Positions 11,362 through 24,439 of a DNA stretch of 64,000 nucleotides are shown here, one piece after another; the first letter of the stretch is position 1, and the number at the start of each line of letters is the position of its first letter. Source of the stretch: Odobenus rosmarus divergens (lineage: Eukaryota; Chordata; Mammalia; Carnivora; Odobenidae); the NCBI RefSeq assembly GCF_000321225.1, contig NW_004450381.1:1002602-1066601 (forward strand). The letters are read 5' to 3'. The notes beneath the pieces were generated by a model that worked only from the letters and a program-made list of their open reading frames with translations, made no database searches and had not been told where the DNA came from. The position numbers and the translations under genes are program-made.

Positions 11362-11569
11362 TTTGTTTTTATTTTTAAGATTTATTTGAAAGAGAGAGAG
11401 AGAGAAAGAGCACACAAGCAGGGGAGGGGCAGAGGGAGAGAGAGAGAAGCAGACTCCCCGCTGAGCAGGGAGCCCGACTCCGGGCCTCATGATCCCAGGA
11501 CCCTGATCACGACCCTCGCCAAAATCAAGAGTTGTCAGATGCTCAACTGACTGAGCCACCCAGGCGCCC
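11362..11569 (-). mobile_element. SINEC, antisense
   Basis: Poly(T) head and GAGCCACCCAGGCGCCC end. TSD TGCCCTGGGACATTTT at 11346-11361 and 11570-11585. Confidence 0.95.
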
Positions 11570-11585
11570 TGCCCTGGGACATTTT

Positions 11586-14500
11586 ATAAAATGCAGATAC
11601 CAGGCCATGTTACCTAGATCGTTCTGATCCAAAACTAGGCCTGAGACCCACTGGCCAGGGAATCCAGACCCCAGCAGAACTCAACAGCCCTTTTCCAATG
11701 GGCTCCGATCTACCTTCCTGCCTGCCCCACGCAACCTCTAGCCTTGCAGACCATCCTCTGGCCAGTTAAACTAGACACCACTGTCTAAAGAAAAACATAC
11801 TCCCAAGCCTCTGTTCCCTTGCTTGGAATATACCGCCAAGCCCAGAGAATGCAGCTCCACCGTCTGAAGGCCCGGCTCTACTGCTAACTGTTGTTTAAAG
11901 AGCTCTCCAAGCACCCACTGGCAGGCCGAGAAGCTTCCTGCTGTCCCCCCGCCCATTACAACAGACTGCGCACCCTGCCACAGTGAGTTACTGTCTCATC
12001 TCCCCAGCCGCGCATCAGTGGCCTGAGGTCTGGATCACTGTTGGCGACTGTGACAGCTGGTTCCAAGATTGCTACAGGACACTTAATTCCTGCTGGCTAA
12101 ATAAAAGAAACACGAGCCCTTTCTTTTTTGATCATTATACATATGGCCTTGACGTTGACAAATATGACATCGTATTAAACAACAACACGACATCTACTGA
12201 GACAACTGGGCAACCTTTGGGGGGGGGCAGTTAAAGCTAGACTCCTACTTTACACTTTCCACCAAAACAGATTCCAGATCTAGCAGAAATTTAAGCAAAA
12301 AGATGAAACTAGAAAAATACTAGAAGAGAACATAAACTTTGGTATGAAAAGAAGACACCTAAGGACTTCAGAAGCACAGAAACACACCTCTGCGTGTTTA
12401 AAAGCATTTGCCTTCCTTTTCTGTGAATGAATTCCATTTTCTCCCCAGCCAGACTGCTCTTTTCTTATTTTTAGCAATGATTTTAGTTGCTAAAATAACT
12501 TCCTAAATAATATTTCCTAAATATTTCCTAAATAATGAGGAAATCAGCCGTTTGTGATATGATGGCCAACAACATCCATCACAGTCAATTAGGGGTAAAA
12601 TGAGCTTGTGCCTGTCTCACCAGCAATAATCACAGGATGAACACACAGGTGGGTGAGGGTCTGGTGACAGGCAAACTCGAACAGAGGTGGTGTAAGTTCG
12701 ACTGGAAAGACCTCTACGTGGAGCGATTTGACAATGTCTCGCAGAACTCCAGGAGCACATCCCCAGCAATCCCACTGCTGGGAATGAATTCAATCATCCC
12801 ACAATTATTTACTGAGCACCTACTACATGCTCGCTACATGTCGCCATGGGCCACGTGGGGCGAAGCAGAGCTGGGGTGGGGAGGGACTGCAGGGTGAGCC
12901 CTGCAGTGTCTGGAGGACGTCCAGGGAGGTTTGGGGGACGGCGGGGAGGGCGGCTTTGGACTTTGGGTTTGCCCTGAGGGAACTGGGAGGTAGCGCAGGA
13001 GCAGGATGACCTGACTCCAAGTGTTCAAGGGATTCCTCTGGCTGCTCGAAGAAGGGAGTCACTGGGCCCCCGGGGAGCAGCAGCGGAGGTGCTGAGGGAA
13101 GCCTGGGGTCCAGGCAGATTCCAAAGGCAGAGCCAACAGGACTGGGAACGGGAAGTGAGGCGAGTGGAGAATGACTCCAGGGCTTTTGGCCTAGGCAGTT
13201 ATAGGACGGGATTCCCATTTGTTGAGATGGGAACTGGGAGGAAGGAGCTGCGTCGGGTGTGTTAAATGTGAGCTGCCTGCTGGAGGACGCGGTGGCATGT
13301 GGCGGCGGGTAGAGCGGGAAAGGAGCCCAGGCTGGGGGTCGGGGAGGTAAGCTGACTCAGGAGAGGTGGGACCCTGAAAGCCCAGAGAAAAGGCACTTCA
13401 GGGGGGAGCCACCACCATGTCCAAGGCTACAGATACCCACAGGCCGAGTGAGGTGACAGCAGAGACCTGACCTTGGAGTCTGGAGACTTGCAGGTGCCAG
13501 GTGACCCTGAGGGGCGCTGTTTCGTCAGTGCGTGCTAGAGGTAAAAGCACGAGTGGGGGGAGCTCAAGAAGGCCTGGAAGGAGGGGAGAGGGAACAGTGG
13601 GCTTTTGCATTTTAAGATGGAAGATACATCAGCACATTTGTCCGAGGACAGACCTGGTTGAGGAACGAGGGAAGAGAAGATGCAGGAGGCGAGGAGGGAA
13701 CTGCCGGAGAGACATCTCTGGGTGGGTGAGAGGGTAGGAGCCCGCAGGAGGGCCACTCTTCTCGTAAGGCAAGTTCAACAGTGAGGACAGGAGGTGGCGC
13801 TGGGGGCAGGCTGACAGCCAGGGGAGAGCTAGATTGAGCAGGGACAGGATCTGCCAGGTCGGTATGAGGGACAGAGAGGGGCCGGGATTGAGGGGAATGA
13901 TTTTCTAAGATGGGTGAGGAGGAGGGAAGGACGTGGGAGGGGGCAAAAACTGCAGGTGCTAGAGTGGGGAGGAGGAGTCAAAGAAAAGAGAGGTCAGAGG
14001 GCAAGGTGCCTGGCAGGGCCCTTTTTCTTATGGTGTCAAAGTTTCTAGAAGTTTTATATTTCTAGTACCCCTCTTCATACCTAAGGATCCTAAACACTTT
14101 TTCAGTAAAGAATTAACAGATTCTTCTCCAAAGATCCGTTTAGAGAGAAATGTTTTGCCGTAGCATCTTCAAAGGGAGTACCTCATTTATCCGGGACTAG
14201 GGATACAACTGGACAAAGGCACACTGGCATCTGTCCTGATTTCAGATCACCTGTCCACATGTCAGACTAGTTGCTATTCCACACTGATACATGTAGGTCT
14301 TTAGCAGCTTTGGCTCTAGTTCAACAGTTTATATTTCGGACCTGCATGGGTACTTTGTAATGATCTCAGTATCACTGATTTACTAGGAAACAGATATGAC
14401 TTCCTTTAAGGATTCAGAATCATGGAATCCTGGGAAAGGGACTCTGGCGGTGAACTGATACAGCCACCTCAGGAAAGAACAAACTAAGACTCAGAGAAAG

Positions 14501-15300
14501 ATTTTCCAAAAGTTACCTGGGAAGTTTGCGGAGTTGTGGTTGAAACTTCTGCTTCTTTACCAGGTACTTTTTTTTTTTTTTTTTTAAACTGCATCAGCTT
14601 CTGCCTCTTAAAAGAATTCTGCAGCCTTAACTGTGATTAATTTTCTGTGATTATCTTGGGGCCTCTCCATTTTTCCATTAAGGCACACTCCAATTTCAAA
14701 AGGGAAGTCAATGAGAATAAAAGTGGAAAGCAACGGTTTGCAAACTTTGATCATACCATCATTATACCATTTAACATCTAATGATGCTCTACCGACATCA
14801 TAACTCACTTAAGTTTTTGCTTTTTAACAAATGCTTAAGTGTATTTTAAAAAAAGGGAAGTAATATAGCCTTGTAGGACCCAAAAGCCTGTAATCAATGG
14901 CCAGAACCAGGTTCTTTCCGTAACCTACATGGTTAATCAAGTTTGATCCTGTTGCTTGCTAAAGCTGAATCTGAAGTTTGTTCTCTTATTCCAAAAGGGG
15001 GGATCAGCAAGTGCTAAGGGAGTTAGCACCCCAAACTGGAACTGTAATTAGGAGGGCCCAAAGCGAAAGAGAGTAGCAGGTTAGCCTGTTACTACCTGGT
15101 CAACTCTCACCAGCAATACCACCAATGGTGTGTGGCCTTTGGGACAGTACATAAAGTCCTTTCCCGTCCATCTTACGAACAACTGAACTTAGCCTGGGAG
15201 TGGAGGCCTAGCAGTGGTCCAAATAGCATTTAGAGCCCTAGGATCTCCCACCTTAGTAACTTAACCCAATACCCATGGAGTCCGGAAAAGAGGGAAAGAA
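11586..15300. other. TOP3B intron 1 without recognised genes
   Basis: No coding exon was seen. About 12,790-12,840 shows an antisense MIR-like end (TTTACTGAGCACCTACTAC). The purine-rich stretch 12,870-13,990 resembles an old interspersed repeat I cannot name with confidence; its long frames are low-complexity. 14,000-15,300 shows nothing recognisable beyond short A/T runs. Confidence 0.6.
13787..13803 (+). promoter_or_regulatory. Weak CTCF-like motif
   Basis: GACAGGAGGTGGCGCTG resembles the CTCF core in a looser form. Sequence match only. Confidence 0.25.
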
Positions 15301-15319
15301 AGCTCTTCCTCTGCAGGCA

Positions 15320-15470
15320 AGCAATTGCTATAAACTGCTACTTTGTTTAATCTTGCCAACCACTCTACAAGGCTGGACTTGTAAATTTCTTTTAACTATG
15401 AGTAAACTGAGGTTCAGAACAATTCAGACGAGTGTCAGGTGACCTTTGCCAAGGTTCTAGGGACCCCAGG
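15320..15470 (-). repeat. MIR-type SINE relic
   Basis: Antisense MIR core with GAGTAAACTGAGGTTCAGAA, upstream of the CpG island. Confidence 0.65.
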
Positions 15471-15879
15471 GCTAAGCGGCCATCAAGCCCACGTTGGACT
15501 TTCTCCCCGTCCTGTTCCCAAAGGCGGGAGTGATAGAGAAGCAAGATAAGGCCATCGTCCCTTTTCACCTGAGAAATTACTGCCCCTGGATTCCAGCTAA
15601 TTAGTTCACAAAAGGACCCTCCTTCATCTCCATCAACAACAACTGAGAGAAACACACCAGAGTGCCCTCAAGACTGAGCCAGGGCCCAGGGGGCAGCGAG
15701 TGGCCCACTGCCTCCCGGAACCTCAGTTTCCCTACCTGTGACAACAGACCGCACCTCAGAGAACTGCAGGGCGGTTCGATGAAGGGGAGTATAAACTGTA
15801 GCGCCTATTCCTTCCAGGCACCGGACTAAGCGCTGGCCCATCATCACCTCCCTGAACCCCCACTGCAAGCCCCCGGGTG

Positions 15880-16340
15880 GGGGTCCACCCCCTCCGGGAA
15901 AGAGGCGGCGAGAATATGCAAGAAGCCCGGATCCTTTCCCATGCCCCGGGGCTGGGGACCGCCCGGCCAGCATTCGGGAAACGTGCCCGAAAAAGGCCGG
16001 CGTTTCCCACTTCCCGGCGTAGCCCGCCGCCCGCCGCTCACCCGCAGCCCCACCGCGGTTCCCGCCTGGCCTCCCGCTTCGGCTTTCGCTCTGGGGGTGG
16101 GCTCAGCAACCTCCACTTCCGGGTCCGGCCGCCGCTGGCGTCCCCTCGTCTGCCTTCCGGCGCGCGCACGTCCGCGTCCGCGGGTTCCGTGGCTGGCGCG
16201 TACCGGGAGCCCGGCCTCCAGCCGGCCCCTGCTCGGCGTGGTCGGCTGGAACCCCCAGCCGTCCACCCAGACTCCTCCTCACAGCCGTCGTGGCGAGGGG
16301 GTCCCAAACCTCCATCCTGACCCCTCCCCGCGGCCTCCCC
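15880..16340 (-). promoter_or_regulatory. CpG island, probable TOP3B promoter and noncoding first exon
   Basis: The only strongly CpG-dense block of the left half. It lies directly upstream of TOP3B, with many CG dinucleotides at 15,950-16,230. On the minus strand a donor (CTGCGG followed by GTGAGC) at 16042/16041 could end a noncoding exon 1 that splices to the acceptor at 10235. The island is TATA-less, as expected for a housekeeping gene. The exact transcription start cannot be read from sequence. Confidence 0.75.
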
Positions 16341-17220
16341 AAATCCTCCACCTTATTCTTCTCCGCCACCGGGGTAGCAAGAATGACATAATGATTATAA
16401 AAACTGGATAATAAACATGAAAATATACATATGCCGTTAATAATTAAAATAAAAGTGCAGATATGTGTATAGCGGGTTTCTTTCAATGCTATGAACGTTT
16501 GTGGAGTGAATGAACTGTAAAATATATCTGGAAGACGAATTGGGCAACAAAAGCAATTTTTTGTGTCTGCTAAAGCATTAGGATTATGGAAAGCTTAAAA
16601 TGATTTTCATGACCTTATTTAAATATCTCTTAAATAATAGTATACACGCATTTATTTCCCTTGCTCCCTGTAGACACTTTCCCTAACCTGCCTTTTTTGG
16701 AATAGGAGCCCTGATAGATGCTCCGGAAAAAGAAACGTTTTATGGTCAAATTAAGGTTGGGGAATGACAAAAATCAAAAGTCACAGTGAGATTCATTTTC
16801 AAAACAGAACTCCTGATTCCAAACCCACTCCTTGGCAAGGTCTCCTTTCCCAAAATGGCAGCTTCATCTTTCTGGTTGCTCAAGCCCAGTGCCTTGAAAG
16901 CCCCCTGCATTCCTCTCTTTTTCTCAGTTGTGACCCATCTGAAAATCCTGCCATCCCTGTCGTCAAAATATGTTTGAGATCCAATCAATCCTCCCTGCTT
17001 CCACTGCCACCATCTTGATCCAAGCCCTATCTGCCTCCTGGTCTCCTGGACTGCACCCTGCGCCCTACAGTCTGTTTTCCACACAGTCTGTTATAGTAGT
17101 CAGGTCTAAGATTGGATCTAAGGGGTGCGACCAACTGGCAGAGAGGCAACACCAAAGCCCCTCTGCTCTTTTAATGCAGTTTGGGTTCATTCCGTGCACC
17201 GGGAGATAAGACCTGCGGCC
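16341..17220. other. Intergenic segment upstream of TOP3B
   Basis: AT-rich at 16,380-16,780. After that comes old repeat-like sequence rich in CCTCCTG/CTGCC words around 16,980-17,100. No gene recognised. Confidence 0.5.
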
Positions 17221-17223
17221 TGG

Positions 17224-17242
17224 ACCCAGCAGGGGGCGCTGC
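17224..17242 (+). promoter_or_regulatory. Consensus CTCF motif
   Basis: The segment holds CCAGCAGGGGGCGCT at 17226-17240, a full match to the usual CTCF core. It lies about 1 kb upstream of the TOP3B CpG island and 0.5 kb before the lambda V relic, a place where an insulator would make sense. Binding is not shown by sequence. Confidence 0.6.
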
Positions 17243-17559
17243 GCGGTCAGCTCTGGGGGCTCTCAAGAGCATTCTTAGAGCTGAGAAACCAGCTGCCCTC
17301 TGCTCTCGCCTGGAGAGCCCTGCAGCTGAGTCCTCCGCACAGATCTCCCAGGGAACTGCGGGGCAGGCCTTCCTGTGGACCGTTAGGTTGACAAATGACC
17401 CAGGTTCAGAGGAACCCTTTGACCTTCCTTCCTTCCTGCCCAGGTGCCTGGTAGTGGTGGATGGGCTACCTGAGCACTCTTGGCTCTCTCTTCTCTCTCG
17501 TTGGGCACAGGCTGGGCCATGGTCCCGAAAATACGGTTAACCCACCCAGTACTTACTCG

Positions 17560-17735
17560 TTCTAGGCAACTTTCTATTTATTAGTGCCTTTAATTCTCAT
17601 TTCAACAATGATTAACATCATTATCATCCTTATTTTACACATAAAGAGACAGGTCACGCAGATGTAAACGGCAGAGCCAGCTTTCAAGACGAGGCAGCCA
17701 GGTTCCAGAAGCCAAGTTCTCAACCACTGGCTGTG
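17560..17735 (-). repeat. MIR-type SINE relic
   Basis: Antisense MIR: TTATTTTACACATAAAGAGA, then GGCAGAGCCAG, ending CTCAACCACTGG. It fills the place where a V-gene leader exon would be expected. Confidence 0.7.
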
Positions 17736-18040
17736 GGGCTTCTCACTGCTTTCTCATTCTCTTTATCTTTTCAGGCTTCGGGGCCCGGTCTGTGCTGACT
17801 CAGCTGGCCTCAGTGTCGGGTTCCCTGAGAGACATGGTCACCATATCCTGCACAAGAGGTGGCAGCAACATTGTGGGATGTACCTTAAACTGTACCAGCA
17901 ATTGCCAGGTCCCCAGAGTCCTCACCTACAAGAACAACAATCAGCCCTTAGGATTCCTGACTTGTTCTCTGGCTCCAAGTTGGGCACCAGGGCCCTCCTG
18001 ACTATTGCTGGGCTCCAGGCTGAGGACAAAGCTAGTTATT

Positions 18041-18220
18041 TATTTTTTTAAAGATTTTATTTATTTGACAGAGAGAGCACAAGCCGGGGTAGCAGCAGGC
18101 AGAGGAAGAAGCAGGCTTCCCGCTGAGTAAGGAGCCTGAAGCGGGATTTGATCCCAGGATGCTGGGATCATGACCCGAGCCGAAGGCAGACACTTAACCG
18201 ACTGATCCACCCAGGCGCCC
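18041..18220 (-). mobile_element. SINEC inside the IGLV-like V exon
   Basis: Antisense SINEC. The V-exon bases GACAAAGCTAGTTATT (18025-18040) are repeated as GACAAAGCTAATTATT (18221-18236), a 16-bp TSD with one later change. This fixes the insertion inside FR3. Confidence 0.96.
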
Positions 18221-18274
18221 GACAAAGCTAATTATTACTGTCACTCCTATGACACCTCAGTTAACCCTGCATGG

Positions 18275-18313
18275 CTCAGAGCTCCAGACCCCGAGGTAAG
18301 TGAGACATAAATC
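18275..18313 (+). promoter_or_regulatory. Degenerate V-lambda recombination signal (23-bp spacer)
   Basis: Heptamer CTCAGAG at 18275-18281 (5 of 7 of CACAGTG), exactly 23 bp, then nonamer ACATAAATC at 18305-18313 (7 of 9 of ACAAAAACC). Position and spacer fit a lambda V segment. Probably inactive. Confidence 0.7.
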
Positions 18314-18319
18314 TTTTGG

Positions 18320-18935
18320 CTCTTACAGCACATTCATGACATCTGCTGGGTAAATTTTACCTTCTTGTTACCAAGATGGTTTGTAAGTCAATTCTGGCAT
18401 TTTTGTGTTTTTAGTATTCACACCTTATGTATGCCGGCTCCATGTGCATCTCTGCCTTCATGGCTGACGATGGCATATTGAGAACTGTGGCCTTTATACT
18501 TGGAAGTCAGTTTGGCTGGACGTAAACTCCTCCACTCACGTTTTCCTTCCTTGAATATCTTAAATATGTCATTCCAGTTTCTTCTGGTATCAAATGTTGC
18601 TCTCAATAAGTCTGATCATCTGATTTTTCTTTCTCTTGTGATTTTTTTTTGTCTCGATGCCCAAAGTCTGTTTCTTTTTAAGTTTATTGATTTTACTAGA
18701 ATACATCCTCGTGTTTGTCATTGGGGTCAGCTTTCTCAGATTCACCGTTTCCCTTGGAATATATGGTTTCAAAGATGCTTTTTCAAATTTAAGGGCAGTT
18801 TTCTTGAATCTGTACTATTTGTACTTGACTTTGTACTATTCTCTTGTCTTGGTTTTCCTTCTCAGGGTCTTCTATTATATATATATATTATGATGGAATA
18901 TCAGTCAGTTTTTAAGATGATAAAGAATCTATTTT
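18320..18935. other. Intergenic, T-rich old repeat-like sequence
   Basis: T-rich with open but biased frames on both strands. The texture resembles an old L1 fragment, but I cannot place it. No gene recognised. Confidence 0.4.
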
Positions 18936-18951
18936 AAATAAAACGAGGTAA

Positions 18952-19123
18952 GGACACCTGGGTGACTCAGTCGGTTAAGCATCTGTCTTCGGCTTAGGTC
19001 ATGATCCCAGGGTCCTGGGATCGAGCCCCGCACTGGGTTCCTGCTCAGCGGGGAGCCTGCTTCTCCCTCTCCCACTCCCCCTGCTGTGTTTCTGTCAAAT
19101 AAGTAAATAAAATGTTTAAAAAT
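18952..19123 (+). mobile_element. SINEC, sense
   Basis: GGACACCTGGGTGACTCAG start. TSD AAATAAAACGAGGTAA at 18936-18951 and 19124-19139. Confidence 0.95.
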
Positions 19124-19139
19124 AAATAAAACGAGGTAA

Positions 19140-20033
<894 letters not shown>

Positions 20034-20036
20034 TGA

Positions 20037-20305
<269 letters not shown>

Positions 20306-20407
20306 AGGATGAAGGAGTCTTTCAAGAATAAAGCCAAGCTCTAAGCTAAGGAAACTAGAGGTGTCTTTTGTCCCCAAATGCCTTAACATCTCAAGAATGC
20401 ACTTTGG

Positions 20408-20597
20408 ATGGGGCACCTGGGTGGCTCAGTCAGTTGGGCGTCTGCCTTCAGCTGGGGTCATGGTACCAGGGTCCTGGGATCGGGTCCCACATCAGTTCCC
20501 TGCTCAGCAGGGAGTCTGCCTCTCCCTCTGCCCCTTCCCCTGCTCATACTCTCTCCCTCTCTCTCTCAAATAAATAAATAAAATCTTAAAAAAAAAA
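20408..20597 (+). mobile_element. SINEC, sense
   Basis: TSD AAGAATGCACTTTGG at 20393-20407 and 20598-20612. Within the 3'UTR part of the PECR copy. Confidence 0.96.
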
Positions 20598-20799
20598 AAG
20601 AATGCACTTTGGTACTTTATAGGAACTAAAAATTTGTATTGACCAATCACTTTCTGCCTTTTTAATGTTATCGATTATGCCCGTGCAAAAACTATTCCTG
20701 AAATAAATGCATTTTTAAGCCCCAACCAATGTTGTTTAGCCTGTGATTAAAGATTTTTTTTATGAGTGGAACTTAACATACTTTATGATTAGACTTTTT

Positions 20800-20995
20800 T
20801 TTTTTTAAGATTTTATTTATTTATTTGACAGAGAGAGAGACAGCCAGAGAGGGAACACAAGCAGGGGGAGTGGGAGAGGTAGAAGCAGACTCCCTGCTGA
20901 GCAGGGAGCCTGACGCAGGGCTTGATCCCAGGAACCCTGGGATCATGACCTGAGCCATAGGCAGATGCTTAACGACTGAGCCACCCAGGCGCCCC
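20800..20995 (-). mobile_element. SINEC, antisense
   Basis: TSD ATGATTAGACTTTTT at 20785-20799 and 20996-21010. Confidence 0.96.
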
Positions 20996-20999
20996 ATGA

Positions 21000-22690
21000 T
21001 TAGACTTTTTATGTCTAAGAAAGATGTTTAACAAATAAAATAATTTCAAATTAATAAGGAAGGCAATAAATCTAAATTGTGGCATCATTATGATTCTTAA
21101 AAATAGATTTATACAGTGACTCATTTTTGATGGCAAATACTTTTGGATCCATAAAGCTTTCTGGTCATTATCGATGTGTGGTTTGTTTTGTTCATGAAGT
21201 CAAATTTGTATAAAGCCTCTTAATTCAAAAGAAAAATAAAGTTATGTGTAATAAAAAAATATTTTTTTTTTTTTTTTTTTTTACTATGTAGTGTGTTTGA
21301 CGCTATTAAGATATATCTGCTCCTTAAAGGAAAGACAGCAACATGTTATCGTGGCTGGTTTTCACTCTCTTCACACAGTGCTGGAAACATTCACATCAGC
21401 TCACACATTCCTTTCAGCTGGCTTGTGCATACTTCTACCCAGTACAGCACATTTTAGACCTACAACAGTAGCTCTAAAAGCTCACATGAAGCACGTTGCA
21501 ACCACTATCTCATTTAACCTTCACACACACACACACACATTCGCACACACACTTTACGAGGTATGTAATACCATTTTACAGCTGAGGAATGCTTTGCTTG
21601 AGGTCATGCAGCTAGTAACTGGAGCTAGGCGTTCTTAACATTGCACGCTCTTCTCCCCTTGTGGAAGGTACTCAACTCAGAGGGCAGTTCTGAGGATTAG
21701 GTGTTCTAAGTCACATTTCTTTCCTTAGCCCAGTGCCTGCCATGTACTAAGTAGTCATTAAATGATAGTTATTATTATTAAATTATTAATAGTATTTACT
21801 TGTGCATATCTGGGGTCCCATGTAGAGGTTTTCCAACCATTTTGTTCAATCCATGTACTTCAATATCATATAGCACACAAGTGAGAATACCTCCAATGTT
21901 GTGATTCCATAAATTAACAGAGTTAAGACTAGGAAGATAGAAGCACTCACAGTTGAAAATTTTTAATTCACCAGTTAGTGCAATTGTGGGTCAGGATGAT
22001 GTAAGAGAGTAATGAGCTAATGGGGCCATCCTAGTTGCTGGACAATATTCTGGTCAGGAGTCCATGATGGCAGTACTGTGGGATGGGCACCACATTCTGG
22101 AGTCTGGCTCTCAGCACTTGCAGTCCAGAAATTAGATTTAGTCAGTATACGGAGAATTATTCAAGCTCTTGGAAATTATTAAAATGAACCAAGCTAACCA
22201 AATAACAAATCTTTTAAATCCTATTGTCAATTATGTATGTATAATTAGAGATATACCTCTCCTAGAATGGGCTATTCTAACCCCTTATTGCCCTAGCAAT
22301 GAGAACGAATTCTTGCTCCCAGGTTGTCCATGGAAATCACTTCCCTAACCAGAGCTCTTCCTCTCCAAATCCCACCAAAGCCTACTATATGTTTCATTTT
22401 TCTGTAGCATTTATCATTATCTAATTTATCTTATTTCCTCCTAGATTGTCTGCCTTCCTCTACTAGAATGGCAGGTTCTTGGATGTTTGTTCATCACCAT
22501 ATCCCTAACTTCTAGAACAGAGCTTGACACATACTAGGAACTCAATATATGTTTGAATGAAGAATGTAATCTGGTGACTGTAAATCCAAGTTAGATGAAA
22601 GTCAATTCAAACTTCTTTCCCTCAACAGACAATAATTCCCTTGTAACTGAATTGAGTCAATTTGTGCTCTCAGGAATCCTCCCTTAAAAT
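21000..22690. other. Intergenic, AT-rich
   Basis: Contains possible distal 3'UTR of the PECR copy (AATAAA at about 21,234), a poly(T) run at 21,268-21,284 and a (CA)n run at 21,523-21,550. Also present are MIR-like pieces at about 21,550-21,640 and 21,670-21,790 and an L2-like end at 22,490-22,560. No gene recognised. Confidence 0.55.
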
Positions 22691-22700
22691 ACAATTTATT

Positions 22701-22901
22701 GGGTGCCTGGGTGGCTCAGTTGGTTAAGCAACTGCCTTCGGCTCAGGTCATGATTCTGGAGTCCCGGGATCGAGTCCCACATCGGGCTCCCTGCTTGGGG
22801 GGGGAAGTCTGCTTCTCCCTCTGACCTTCTTCCCTCTCCTGCTCTCTATCTCTCATTCTCTCTCTCTCAAATAAATAAAATCTTTAAAAAAAATAAAAAA
22901 A
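22701..22901 (+). mobile_element. SINEC, sense
   Basis: TSD ACAATTTATT at 22691-22700 and 22902-22911. GGGTGCCTGGGTGGCTCAG start and CT-rich 3' part. Confidence 0.95.
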
Positions 22902-22911
22902 ACAATTTATT

Positions 22912-24430
22912 AGGTTTAAGTGGAGTAACAGAATAACTTGATTTTTGGTTCTCCTTACCACTCATTAGAAAGAAGGCATGAGAGATTGGGGAGGGTTGGC
23001 TATGGCAACAGGGTGTGAAGTCCATTCATTTCCTTATCCTTTTAACACATAAATTTCTTAAGCTCCTGTCTCTGTCAGCATCTTGTTAGATGTTGGAAAA
23101 GGGGGGTCCTGTTGCCTCATTACTCTGTAATGAAAAAACAAGAAAGCAAATTTTTAATAGTTTTTCCAGCCAAAGGAAAATGCCCTTCAATGAAAACAGC
23201 TCCACACAGCTGCTGTATCAAAAGAAAGAAACAATCTCTATAAAGTATTGGATTTACCTTAGGTACAAAGCAGTTACTCATATAAGGTAGTGGGAATTCT
23301 GCTCAGAGATTGCTCATATGTGGGAAGTTCAGGAATGCTTTGCAGAGCAAGCAGTACAAAAGCCAAGACCAAAAGGATGTGTGGGAATAAGCCTGGAGAG
23401 GAGGGAGAACATGTTTGTGAAGCTAACAGAAGAGCAAACATGAAGGCACAGAAGTAAGGGAGATTTGGGTCTGCTTAAAGAATCAAAAGAAGTTCCACCT
23501 GCTGGGAGCTTAGATTTTTATAAGGAATTTAATCTATTTCTTGCATTAAGTCCCATTTCAATATATGGTTGGAAACTCTCCAGACGTGCCTGTCTGCTCT
23601 TCATTTTTCTGTAGGATCTCTCAGTATATATATCTAGGTCCTGTCCTGTTTGTCTTATCATTTATTTTTCCTTGTATTTTTCCTTGTCTCAATATCATTG
23701 TTCCTGTCTCTATCCTTAGTTCTTCATAACACACAACCTTATTATTTTTTACTTGCTCTGTTTTTAATATTCCTTATTTTTAACTGGAAGCAAATAAAGC
23801 TTATTGTATTCATATTTTTCAAATGTAAAACAAAACGTAGACGGTCATGCCTTAAGAAGTCAATCAGATCAGCCCTGATGTTTTATGTTCTACAGTACAG
23901 ATATGATTAAATGGATGAGGCTTTTGGAATAGTTTGGCATTGGAATTTTGCCTCTACTCCTTACCTGCTCGGTGACACTGGCCATTTTACTTAAGCTAAG
24001 CTTCAGTTTCCTCATTCATAAAATGAGTATACAAATAGAACGGGTGAAACAGTGTTGAGGAGAAAGTCTTGTCTATCATTAAATATCTCAGGATGAGAAC
24101 TCCTAGATCTCTAATTGAGAGATGACTTTCAGTAACCTAATTAACACCTTTGGATTCAGGAGGCTTACCCCAGGGGTGTTTTAGGAAGGCAATGGGCCAT
24201 CATTAAGAATATAAAGCACCATGGTAAGGGAGAAACCATTTTCTAAGAGTATGTGGGAAGGAACCGCTGCCGGAGGGACCTATGTCAACAGACCTAGGAT
24301 GCCAGAAAAGAATGAACCTCTGAAACAAGGAATATCACACCGGTAAAGGGCTTCTCGGAGCCTCCACGAAGAGCCTCACTTAGAGACTAGTTGGATCCAC
24401 TTCCACTCACATCTGAGCACGGAGGGTCAC
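22912..24430. other. Intergenic
   Basis: A sense MIR relic lies at about 23,930-24,060 (CAGTTTCCTCATTCATAAAA). The rest is unique-looking. A leucine/phenylalanine-rich frame at 23,650-23,910 is a chance open frame in T-rich DNA. No gene recognised. Confidence 0.5.
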
Positions 24431-24439
24431 AGAAGAGCC

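Larger units (their letters stand above)
17775..18313 (+). pseudogene. Immunoglobulin lambda V pseudogene, IGLV1-like, with SINE inside
   Basis: A germline V exon begins after acceptor CTTTATCTTTTCAG with GSGARSVLTQ, like L-part2/FR1 of IGLV1 genes. FR1 keeps Cys23 (VTISC). The FR2 codon for the invariant Trp has lost one base (AAC TG-TAC CAG CAA), shifting the frame, and Gln-Gln-Leu-Pro follows in the shifted frame. FR3 (GLQAED) is cut by an antisense SINEC at 18041-18220. After it come YYC (Cys104) and SYDTS of CDR3. Beyond lies a decayed recombination signal (18275-18313). No leader exon was found upstream. In the mammalian layout VPREB and IGLV genes lie beside TOP3B, so this is a plausible outlier of the lambda locus. 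It is non-functional for at least two independent reasons. Confidence 0.88.

Noticed and set aside
15844..16411. Long frames on both strands over the CpG island
   Set aside because: Arg/Pro/Gly-rich translations typical of CpG islands; no start context or domain.
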